Assembly: GCF_001514285.1 (NCBI RefSeq) | Contig: NZ_KQ949036.1 | Coordinates: 62,001-126,000, forward strand | Length of the DNA: 64,000 nt | Reading direction: 5' to 3' | Source: Streptomyces sp. DSM 15324 | Lineage (GTDB): Bacteria; Actinomycetota; Actinomycetes; Streptomycetales; Streptomycetaceae | In this document: one piece after another, positions 57,947 through 64,000 of the stretch | Numbering within the stretch: position 1 is the stretch's first letter | How the letters are laid out: each line of letters begins with the position of its first letter | Translations under genes and position numbers: made by a program | The notes under the pieces: model-generated | The model's database searches: none | Seen by the model: only the letters and a program-made list of their open reading frames with translations | Told to the model about the DNA's origin: nothing

Positions 57947-58426
57947 GTGCGCCGCGCCGTCTGTCCCGGGTCGTTCGACCCGATCACCAACGGACACCTC
58001 GACATCATTTCCCGCGCCTCCCGTCTCTATGACGAGGTCTACGTCGCGGTCATGATCAACAAGTCCAAGAAGGGCCTCTTCGAGGTCGACGAGCGGCTCG
58101 ACCTGATCCGTCAGGTCACCGCCGAGTACGGCAACGTACGGGTCGAGGCCTTCCACGGCCTGCTCGTCGACTTCTGCAAGCAGCGCGACATCCCCGCCAT
58201 CGTCAAGGGGCTGCGCGCGGTCAGCGACTTCGACTACGAGCTGCAGATGGCCCAGATGAACAACGGGCTGTCCGGGGTCGAGACGCTCTTCGTCCCGACC
58301 AACCCCACCTACAGCTTCCTGTCCTCCTCCCTGGTCAAGGAAGTGGCCACCTGGGGCGGCGACGTCTCGCACCTGGTCCCGCCGCTCGTCCTCGACGCTC
58401 TCAACGAGCGCCTGCGCAAGGACTGA
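57947..58426 (+). CDS. coaD: phosphopantetheine adenylyltransferase
   Basis: CoaD makes dephospho-CoA from phosphopantetheine and ATP. The 159-residue protein has RRAVCPGSFDPITNGHLDII (T/HxGH-type motif), VMINKSKKGLF, LLVDFCKQRD, KGLRAVSDFDYELQMAQMN and YSFLSSSLVKEVATWGGDV. GTG at 57947 with GAGGGA six bases before gives the usual length; an ATG at 57917 would add ten residues and overlap rsmD. Confidence 0.96.
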   Translation: MRRAVCPGSFDPITNGHLDIISRASRLYDEVYVAVMINKSKKGLFEVDERLDLIRQVTAEYGNVRVEAFHGLLVDFCKQRDIPAIVKGLRAVSDFDYELQMAQMNNGLSGVETLFVPTNPTYSFLSSSLVKEVATWGGDVSHLVPPLVLDALNERLRKD

Positions 58427-58484
58427 TGGGGCTACAGTCGTCCCGTCCGTCTCCAACACAGCTGTAGAGAGTGGCGAGCACCCG

Positions 58485-59567
58485 GTGGACGTACAGAAGA
58501 AGCTCGACGAGATCGTCACGGCGGTCTCCAGTGCCCGGTCGATGCCCATGTCGGCCTCGTGCGTGGTCAACCGCGCCGAGCTGCTCGCCCTGCTCGAAGA
58601 GGTGCGCGCGGCCCTGCCCGACTCGCTCGCCCAGGCCCAGGAGCTGATCGGCGACCGCGACCAGATGGTCGAGCAGGCCCGCCAGGAGGCCGACCGGATC
58701 ATCTCCACCGCGCACGTCGAGCGCGGCTCGCTGATCTCCGACACCGAGATCGCCCGCCGTTCCCAGGCCGAGGCCGACCGGATCCTCGCCGAGGCCCGCC
58801 GGGAGGCCGAAGAGGTCCGCGCGGAGGCCGACGACTACGTCGACTCCAAGCTCGCCAACTTCGAGGTCGTCCTCACCAAGACCATCGGCTCGGTGGGCCG
58901 GGGCCGCGAGAAGCTCCTCGGCACCGGTCCCGGGCTGGACGAGCAGGGCTACGAGGACGAGGACGCCCCCGAGCGCAGCCACGACCCCGAGACCCTGCGC
59001 CGGGACGCCGACACCTACGTCGACGCCAAGCTGGGCGCCTTCGAGGCCGTCCTCACCAAGACCCTGGAAGCCGTCGGCAAGGGCCGGCAGAAACTGCACG
59101 GGCGGATCGCCAGCGACGACCTCGGGGCGCTCGCCGACGACAACACGACCTTCCAGCACTCCTCCGACGCCGACTACCTCGCCGACCTCGCGGCCCTCGC
59201 CGAGCAGGACAACGCGGCCGCGGCCGCGGCCGGACAGGGGACGGGGCAGCCGTCGTACGAGGAACAGCCGGTCGCCTACGCCTACCCGCAGCAGGACCAG
59301 TACGGCTACGACCAGACGTACGCCCAGCCGGACCCCTACGGATACCAGCAGGCGGACCCCTACGCGGTGGCGTCCTACCAGGGCTACGACGCCCAGCAGA
59401 CCGGCTACGACCCGCACCAGCAGTCCCACCAGCCCCAGGCGGCCCAGCAGGCCCAGCAGGCCCAGCAGGCCCCGCAGTCCTACGCCCTCGACGAGACCAG
59501 CCTCTTCGACACGGGCATGATCACTCCGGAGCAGCTGCGCGCCTACGAACAGGGCCGCGGCCTCTAG
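58485..59567 (+). CDS. DivIVA-like coiled-coil protein with tandem motif
   Basis: The 360-residue protein begins MDVQKKLDEIVTAVSSARSM, then has a coiled coil (about 50-115, rich in EADRI.. and AEARREAEE) of the type in DivIVA/ATP synthase b-like proteins. Two related 31-residue units follow: DDYVDSKLANFEVVLTKTIG (from about 116) and DTYVDAKLGAFEAVLTKTLE (from about 176), each ending G(R/K)GR-x-KL-x-G. The C-terminal third is Gln/Tyr/Pro-rich (YGYDQTYAQPDPYGYQQ). It may scaffold cell-wall or polar growth; function unproven. GTG at 58485, 58 bases after coaD. Confidence 0.8.
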   Translation: MDVQKKLDEIVTAVSSARSMPMSASCVVNRAELLALLEEVRAALPDSLAQAQELIGDRDQMVEQARQEADRIISTAHVERGSLISDTEIARRSQAEADRILAEARREAEEVRAEADDYVDSKLANFEVVLTKTIGSVGRGREKLLGTGPGLDEQGYEDEDAPERSHDPETLRRDADTYVDAKLGAFEAVLTKTLEAVGKGRQKLHGRIASDDLGALADDNTTFQHSSDADYLADLAALAEQDNAAAAAAGQGTGQPSYEEQPVAYAYPQQDQYGYDQTYAQPDPYGYQQADPYAVASYQGYDAQQTGYDPHQQSHQPQAAQQAQQAQQAPQSYALDETSLFDTGMITPEQLRAYEQGRGL

Positions 59568-59578
59568 AGCCACCCGGA

Positions 59579-59608
59579 TTGGGCTGTGGGCGAAAGCTCC
59601 AGTATCCT
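59579..59608 (+). promoter_or_regulatory. promoter upstream of the DUF177-rpmF-rnc genes
   Basis: TTGGGC (59579-59584) and TATCCT (59603-59608) are 18 bases apart, about 90 bases before the DUF177 start. This fits a housekeeping-type promoter for the ribosome-linked operon. Confidence 0.45.
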
Positions 59609-59698
59609 GGCTCTTCGGTCGCGAGTACGTCCGCGATCTCCGCTGCCCGCACCACCGAAGGGCGGCGGCCCTCAGAGTTCGAAAGACCGAAAGCAGGA

Positions 59699-60349
59699 AT
59701 GGCCCCCAACGCTCGCCTCGACCACCGCAACCCCCTCGTGTTCGACACGCACGAGCTGGGCCGGCGTCCCGGCGCGCTGCAGCGGCTGGCCCGCACGGTC
59801 GACGCTCCCAAGGACTTCGGCGTCCAGGGAGTCATCGGAGTGCCGGAAGGCGCCCCGGTGGAACTCGAACTCCGCCTCGAGTCGGTCATGGAAGGGGTGC
59901 TCGTCACAGGCACCGCCCGTGCACGGGCCGAGGGGGAGTGCGTAAGGTGTCTGGAGCCGCTCGAGCTCGCTCTCGAAGCGGACTTCCAGGAGATGTTCTC
60001 GTACCCCGACGCCGACGACCGTGGCCGCGTGAAGGCGGAACCGGTCGACGACGCTGAGGACGACGAGGACACGCTCTTCCTCGAGGACGGCCTGTTCGAC
60101 CTCGAACCCGTGCTGCGCGATGCGGTGGTGCTCGCACTGCCGATGCAGCCGGTGTGCCAGGACGACTGTCCCGGTCTGTGCTCCGAGTGCGGAGCCCGGC
60201 TGGCGGACGACCCGGACCACCATCACGACGCCGTCGACATCCGTTGGGCGGCACTGCAGGGACTCGCCGGTTCACTCGAAGACGGCGAGAAGGACGAGAT
60301 GAGCGGCGCTGACGCGGAAGCGGGCGTCGACGAGAAGCAGGAGAAGTAG
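59699..60349 (+). CDS. DUF177 (YceD) family protein
   Basis: The 216-residue protein starts MAPNARLDHRNPLVFDTHEL and has the YceD metal-binding-like pattern: GECVRCLEPLELALEADFQE (C-x2-C), DEDTLFLEDGLFDLEPVLRD, LPMQPVCQDDCPGLCSECGA and HHDAVDIRW. The family is tied to 23S rRNA accumulation and almost always precedes rpmF, as here (two bases between). ATG at 59699 has only GCAGG before it. Cysteines suggest zinc binding. The acidic C-terminal tail is variable. Confidence 0.93.
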   Translation: MAPNARLDHRNPLVFDTHELGRRPGALQRLARTVDAPKDFGVQGVIGVPEGAPVELELRLESVMEGVLVTGTARARAEGECVRCLEPLELALEADFQEMFSYPDADDRGRVKAEPVDDAEDDEDTLFLEDGLFDLEPVLRDAVVLALPMQPVCQDDCPGLCSECGARLADDPDHHHDAVDIRWAALQGLAGSLEDGEKDEMSGADAEAGVDEKQEK

Positions 60350-60351
60350 CC

Positions 60352-60525
60352 GTGGCTGTTCCGAAGCGGAAGATGTCGCGCAGCAACACGCGCCACCGCC
60401 GGTCGCAGTGGAAGGCTGCGGTCCCCACCCTGGTTGCGTGCGAGCGCTGCCACGAGCCCAAGCAGCAGCACATCGCGTGCCCGTCTTGCGGCACCTACAA
60501 CAAGCGCCAGGTCCTCGAGGTCTGA
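60352..60525 (+). CDS. rpmF: ribosomal protein L32 (zinc-ribbon form)
   Basis: The 57-residue L32 begins MAVPKRKMSRSNTRHRRSQW, and has CERCHEPK and CPSCGTYN, two CxxC pairs of a zinc ribbon (C+ form). GTG at 60352 follows the DUF177 stop by two bases, with AAGCAGGAGAAG as the ribosome binding region inside the end of the upstream gene. It is shorter than common gene-finding cut-offs but unmistakable. Confidence 0.96.
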   Translation: MAVPKRKMSRSNTRHRRSQWKAAVPTLVACERCHEPKQQHIACPSCGTYNKRQVLEV

Positions 60526-60544
60526 GCGGCTGGTGAGAGGCTCC

Positions 60545-61384
60545 GTGTCTAGCCCCAAGAAGGCGGAAGACGCCAAGGCGGATTCCACCGCCAAGAAAAA
60601 GGCGGACAACACGGCCTCGTCCCACACGCTTCTGGAAGGGCGGCTCGGCTATCAGCTCGAGTCCGCCCTTCTGGTGCGTGCGCTGACCCACCGCTCCTAC
60701 GCGTACGAGAACGGCGGTCTGCCGACGAACGAGCGGCTGGAGTTCCTCGGGGACTCCGTGCTCGGCCTCGTCGTCACGGACACGCTGTACCGCACCCACC
60801 CCGATCTGCCCGAGGGCCAGCTGGCCAAGCTGCGGGCCGCGGTGGTCAACTCGCGTGCGCTGGCGGAGGTCGGTCGTGGTCTCGACCTGGGCTCCTTCAT
60901 CCGGCTCGGCCGGGGTGAAGAGGGCACGGGCGGCCGGGACAAGGCGTCCATCCTCGCCGACACCCTCGAAGCGGTGATCGGCGCGGTCTATCTCGATCAG
61001 GGCCTCGACGCGGCCTCCGAACTGGTGCACCGCCTGTTCGACCCGCTCATCGAGAAGTCCTCGAACCTCGGTGCCGGCCTGGACTGGAAGACCAGTCTCC
61101 AGGAGCTCACCGCGACCGAAGGGCTCGGCGTCCCCGAGTACCTGGTCACGGAGACCGGCCCCGACCACGAGAAGACCTTCACTGCTGCCGCCCGCGTCGG
61201 AGGCGTCTCGTACGGCACCGGCACCGGCCGCAGCAAGAAGGAGGCGGAGCAGCAGGCCGCCGAGTCCGCCTGGCGGTCCATCCGGGCCGCGGCGGACGAG
61301 CGCGCCAAGGCGGCGCAGGCGGCTCTGGCCGCGGCAGCCGTCGAGGCCGACACCGGCGCGGACCCCGAGTCCGCCTCCGCCTGA
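60545..61384 (+). CDS. rnc: ribonuclease III
   Basis: RNase III cuts double-stranded RNA; in Streptomyces it is AbsB, needed for antibiotic production. The 279-residue protein has a charged N-terminal extension (1-30), the signature NERLEFLGDSVL (62-73) with catalytic acidic residues, KASILADTLEAVIGAVYLDQ, and a C-terminal dsRNA-binding domain (about 190-260, TSLQELTATEGLGVPEYLVT). GTG at 60545 is chosen, with GAGAGG four to five bases upstream; GTG at 60533 is also in frame. It follows rpmF by 19 bases. Confidence 0.95.
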   Translation: MSSPKKAEDAKADSTAKKKADNTASSHTLLEGRLGYQLESALLVRALTHRSYAYENGGLPTNERLEFLGDSVLGLVVTDTLYRTHPDLPEGQLAKLRAAVVNSRALAEVGRGLDLGSFIRLGRGEEGTGGRDKASILADTLEAVIGAVYLDQGLDAASELVHRLFDPLIEKSSNLGAGLDWKTSLQELTATEGLGVPEYLVTETGPDHEKTFTAAARVGGVSYGTGTGRSKKEAEQQAAESAWRSIRAAADERAKAAQAALAAAAVEADTGADPESASA

Positions 61385-61401
61385 TAGGAACACGACAGTA
61401 C

Positions 61402-61436
61402 GGCGCCCGTCCCTCACCACCCGGGGGGCGGGCGCC
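61402..61436 (+). terminator. rnc terminator
   Basis: GGCGCCCG and CGGGCGCC form an eight-pair stem around a 19-base loop, 17 bases past rnc and before mutM. Confidence 0.6.
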
Positions 61437-61455
61437 GCACATCCGGGGGATCGCC

Positions 61456-62316
61456 ATGCCCGAGTTGCCCGAGGTCGAGGTCGTCCGGCGCGGTCTGGAG
61501 CGCTGGGTCGCCCACCGCACGGTCGTCGACGCCGAGGTGCTGCACCCGCGCGCCGTACGCCGTCACCTCGCCGGCGCCGCCGACTTCACACACCGGCTCG
61601 AAGGCCATCGCATCGGCACCCCGAGCCGCCGCGGGAAGTATCTCTGGCTGCCGCTGGAGGACACCGGTCAGGCGATCCTCGCCCACCTCGGGATGAGCGG
61701 CCAGCTCCTGGTCCAGCCGCAGGGTTCCCCCGACGAGAAGCACCTGCGCATCCGCGTCCGCTTCGCCGACGCACTCGCCACCGAGCTCCGCTTCGTCGAC
61801 CAGCGCACCTTCGGCGGCCTCTCGCTGCACGACACCACCCCCGACGGGCTGCCCGACGTCATCGGGCACATCGCCCGCGACCCCCTCGATCCGCTGTTCG
61901 ACGACGAGGCCTTCCACCAGGCGCTGCGCCGCAAGCGGACCACGATCAAGCGGGCGCTGCTCGACCAGTCGCTGATCAGCGGCGTCGGCAACATCTACGC
62001 GGACGAGGCCCTGTGGCGCTCACGTCTGCACTACGAGCGCCCGACGAGCGGCTTCACCCGGCCCCGCACCCAGGAACTCCTCGGACACGTCCGGGACGTG
62101 ATGAACGCGGCCCTCGCCGTCGGCGGCACCAGCTTCGACAGCCTGTACGTCAACGTCAACGGCGAGTCGGGCTACTTCGACCGCTCCCTGGACGCCTATG
62201 GGCGCGAGGGGCTGCCCTGCAAGCGGTGCGGCACACCGATGCGCCGGCGCCCGTGGATGAACCGGTCCAGCTACTTCTGCCCGAGGTGTCAGAGGGTGCC
62301 GCGCGTCCCGTCGTAA
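61456..62316 (+). CDS. mutM: formamidopyrimidine-DNA glycosylase
   Basis: MutM removes 8-oxoguanine and formamidopyrimidines and nicks the abasic site. The 286-residue protein starts MPELPEVEVVRRGLERWVAH, where the N-terminal Pro is the nucleophile after Met removal and Glu3 is catalytic; LGMSGQLLV, a helix-two-turn-helix region KRALLDQSLISGVGNIYADE, and the zinc finger CKRCGTPMRRRPWMNRSSYF-CPRC are present. ATG at 61456. Its last 28 bases overlap the convergent HxlR gene. Confidence 0.97.
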   Translation: MPELPEVEVVRRGLERWVAHRTVVDAEVLHPRAVRRHLAGAADFTHRLEGHRIGTPSRRGKYLWLPLEDTGQAILAHLGMSGQLLVQPQGSPDEKHLRIRVRFADALATELRFVDQRTFGGLSLHDTTPDGLPDVIGHIARDPLDPLFDDEAFHQALRRKRTTIKRALLDQSLISGVGNIYADEALWRSRLHYERPTSGFTRPRTQELLGHVRDVMNAALAVGGTSFDSLYVNVNGESGYFDRSLDAYGREGLPCKRCGTPMRRRPWMNRSSYFCPRCQRVPRVPS

Positions 62317-62690
62317 CGCTCCCGGGCCGCCAGGACGTCGTCCATGCGGCCCTCCACGAAGTGGATGAGGGTCAGCAGCCGCTCGGTGACCTCGCGGCCG
62401 AGCGGGGTCAGTTCGTAGTCCACCCGCGGGGGGTTGGACGGCTGGGCCTCGCGGTGCACCAGTCCGTCGCGCTCCAGCGCGTGCAGCGTCTGGGACAGCA
62501 TCTTCTCGCTCACGCCGTCGATCCGGCGGCGCAGTTCGTTGAAGCGCAGCGATCCTTCGTGGAGCGCGCCCAGGGTGAGACCGCCCCAGCGGCCCGTGAC
62601 GTGCTCCAGCGTGCCGCGCGAGGGACAGGCCTTGGCGAACACGTTGTACGGGAGGTCCGGGTCCTCCGCGCGCTCCTGGGTGCTGGTCAT
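62289..62690 (-). CDS. HxlR-family transcriptional regulator
   Basis: This 133-residue winged-helix protein has the HxlR pattern: NVFAKACPSRGTLEHVTGRW (single Cys at the N-terminal arm, as in redox- or electrophile-sensing members), GALHEGSLRFNELRRRIDGV, SEKMLSQTLHALERDGLVHR and VDYELTPLGREVTERLLTLI. ATG at 62690; there is no ribosome binding site, so it may be leaderless. It is divergent from the flavodoxin-like gene, and a perfect inverted repeat lies between them. Confidence 0.92.
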   Translation of the reverse strand: MTSTQERAEDPDLPYNVFAKACPSRGTLEHVTGRWGGLTLGALHEGSLRFNELRRRIDGVSEKMLSQTLHALERDGLVHREAQPSNPPRVDYELTPLGREVTERLLTLIHFVEGRMDDVLAARERYDGTRGTL

Positions 62691-62729
62691 GTCATCAGCG
62701 TACGTGACGGCAGCGCTAACCAACAGGTT

Positions 62730-62750
62730 GCACTAACCAGAAGTTAGTGC
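62730..62750. promoter_or_regulatory. HxlR operator, inverted repeat
   Basis: GCACTAAC and GTTAGTGC flank CAGAA; a further CGCTAAC (62714-62720) gives an additional half-site. It sits between the two divergent starts and is the likely binding site of the HxlR protein. Confidence 0.7.
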
Positions 62751-62795
62751 TTTCCTGTGGTCACTGTCTCCGAGCTGCCCTTTCGAGGAGTTCCC

Positions 62796-63383
62796 ATGTC
62801 CAAGCCCGTGGTTTCCGTCGCCTACCACTCCGGCTACGGCCACACCGTCGTCCTCGCCGAAGCGGTCCGCGCCGGTGCCCTCGAGGCGGGTGCCGAGGTG
62901 CATCTGATCAAGGTCGACGAGATCACCGAGGAGCAGTGGAGCCTGCTCGACGGCTCGGACGCGATCGTGTTCGGGTCACCGACCTACATGGGCACCGCCT
63001 CCGGCGCCTTCCACGCCTTCGCGGAGGCCACCTCCGCGCGCTGGGCCACCCAGGCCTGGAAGGACAAGCTCGCCGCCGGCTTCACCAATTCCGGTTCCAA
63101 GAGCGGCGACAAACTGCACACGCTCCAGTTCTTCCAGATCCTGGCCGCGCAGCTCGGCATGCACTGGGTCAACCTCGGTCTGCTGCCCGGCTGGAACAGC
63201 AGCAACTCCTCGGAGCACGACCTCAACCGCCTCGGCGTGTTCCTCGGCGCGGCCGCGCAGACCAACGTCGACGAGGGCGCCGAGGCCGTCCACAAGGCCG
63301 ATGTGGCGACGGCGGAGCACCTGGGCCGGCGGGTCGCCGAGACCGCCGCGGTCTTCCTGGCCGGCCGGGCCCAGGCTGCATGA
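62796..63383 (+). CDS. flavodoxin-like NAD(P)H oxidoreductase (WrbA-type)
   Basis: The 195-residue FMN-binding protein has the flavodoxin pattern: VVSVAYHSGYGHTVVLAEAV (phosphate loop), DAIVFGSPTYMGTASGAFHA and KLAAGFTNSGSKSGDKLHT. This fits WrbA/NQO-type quinone reductases that relieve electrophile stress. ATG at 62796 follows GAGGAG. It is probably under control of the adjacent HxlR regulator via the operator at 62730. Confidence 0.92.
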   Translation: MSKPVVSVAYHSGYGHTVVLAEAVRAGALEAGAEVHLIKVDEITEEQWSLLDGSDAIVFGSPTYMGTASGAFHAFAEATSARWATQAWKDKLAAGFTNSGSKSGDKLHTLQFFQILAAQLGMHWVNLGLLPGWNSSNSSEHDLNRLGVFLGAAAQTNVDEGAEAVHKADVATAEHLGRRVAETAAVFLAGRAQAA

Positions 63384-63414
63384 TCGTTTCTGCGCCGTTT
63401 CGGCGGGCGCGGGC

Positions 63415-64000
63415 CTAGTAGCCGAAGTCCTGGGTCCACCAGGGGCCGCCGGGCCCGAAGTGCACCCCGACGCCCAGCGTCTTGAAGTCGCAGTTCAGTA
63501 TGTTCGCCCTGTGGCCGGGGCTGTTCATCCAGGCCTCCATGACGGCGGCCGCGTCGGCCTGGCCGCGGGCTATGTTCTCGCCGCCGAGGCTGGATATGCC
63601 GGCCGCCGCGGCCCGGTCCCACGGGGTCTTCCCGTCGGGGTCGGTGTGGTCGAAGAAGCCCCGCGCGGCCATGTCGTCGCTGAACCTCTCGGCCAGCTCC
63701 GACAGCGCGCTGTTCGCGGAGAGGGCGCTGCAGCCGACCTTGGCCCGCTCCTCGTTCACGAGTGCGAACACCTCGGCCGCGGCCTGCGCCTCGGCCGAGA
63801 CCGTCACGGCGGACTCGGACCTCTGGGGCGCCTTGGTGACCGCCTTCGCCTTCGAGGCGGAGGTCTGCGGTTCCTCCGAGGGGGTGACCTCGGGCTTCTT
63901 CTCGGCCGTCTCGCTCGGCGCGGCCGAGGCGGAGGACTTCGAGGCGGAGGACTTCGAGGCCGACGGGGTGGGCGAGGTCGAGGTCGAGGCCGGCGCCGAG
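63415..64000 (-). CDS. CAP (SCP/YkwD) domain protein, C-terminal part
   Basis: The gene continues beyond the right edge; the visible 194 codons end in TAG at 63415. A Ser/Ala/Thr/Pro-rich linker (SAPASTSTSPTPSASKSSAS at the edge) leads to a CAP domain with AAAEVFALVNEERAKVGCSA, SDDMAARGFFDHTDPDGKTP, GGENIARG and SPGHRANILNCDFKTLGVGV, ending WWTQDFGY. Bacterial CAP proteins of this type are usually secreted or anchored; the signal must be in the missing N-terminus. Two cysteines may form a disulfide. Confidence 0.92.
   Translation of the reverse strand, partial: SAPASTSTSPTPSASKSSASKSSASAAPSETAEKKPEVTPSEEPQTSASKAKAVTKAPQRSESAVTVSAEAQAAAEVFALVNEERAKVGCSALSANSALSELAERFSDDMAARGFFDHTDPDGKTPWDRAAAAGISSLGGENIARGQADAAAVMEAWMNSPGHRANILNCDFKTLGVGVHFGPGGPWWTQDFGY

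Overview
This window is chromosomal DNA from a Streptomyces species. The evidence is very high GC, strongly GC-biased third codon positions, frequent GTG starts, two conservons (cvnABCD), a HupS-type nucleoid protein with a lysine-rich tail, the small acyl-CoA carboxylase epsilon subunit AccE, and an IclR regulator divergent from leuCD. As far as I remember, gene order resembles the core region of the S. coelicolor chromosome from pruA to mutM. No rRNA, insertion sequence, prophage or CRISPR array was seen.

Layout. 1-3900: 3' end of pruA, an alpha/beta hydrolase with an early TTA codon, a DUF5988-like protein, an ArsB/SLC13-type permease with a universal stress protein, and a 43-residue protein. 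3950-10200: a Tat-exported phosphoesterase divergent from leuB, then ilvE, a decayed TetR gene, and a citramalate synthase gene behind a probable isoleucine attenuator. 10200-18000: a GOLPH3-like protein, a secreted GH3 glycosidase, a membrane protein, a trypsin-like protease, an amidase-like protein and a YceI protein. 18200-20100: accB-accE. 20250-30800: two tandem conservons on the minus strand sharing a 218-bp identical block in cvnD. 31380-35600: a 62-residue protein, an FAH-family hydrolase, gltX, a HAD hydrolase and a tRNA cluster Gln-Glu-Glu-Gln-Glu. 35600-40900: a MerR regulator, ndgR divergent from leuCD, a small conserved protein and hupS. 40900-50000: cofC, plsC-like acyltransferase, gpsA, ddl, a DUF3515 lipoprotein, an AsnC/Lrp ligand domain, thiL, thiD, rpmB and a DAK2 protein. 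50040-54870: a divergent HSP90-family ATPase translationally coupled to a 990-residue TPR-like protein. 55000-62300: recG, rsmD, coaD, a DivIVA-like coiled-coil protein, a DUF177 protein, rpmF, rnc and mutM. 62300-64000: an HxlR regulator divergent from a flavodoxin-like protein, and the 3' part of a CAP-domain protein.

Themes. Branched-chain amino acid synthesis is spread over leuB, ilvE, cimA, leuC and leuD with a local regulator (ndgR) and a probable attenuator. Glutamate/glutamine decoding is clustered: the GluRS gene lies beside three tRNA-Glu and two tRNA-Gln genes, which fits the non-discriminating GluRS route of actinobacteria. Phospholipid precursors (plsC-like, gpsA), peptidoglycan (ddl), thiamine (thiL, thiD), F420 (cofC), CoA (coaD), ribosome parts (rpmB, rpmF, rsmD, rnc) and DNA repair (recG, mutM) make this core chromosome. 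The least ordinary items are the HSP90/TPR pair, the tandem conservons with signs of gene conversion, the cimA leader, the TetR remnant, and a dispersed GC-rich intergenic repeat seen four times.
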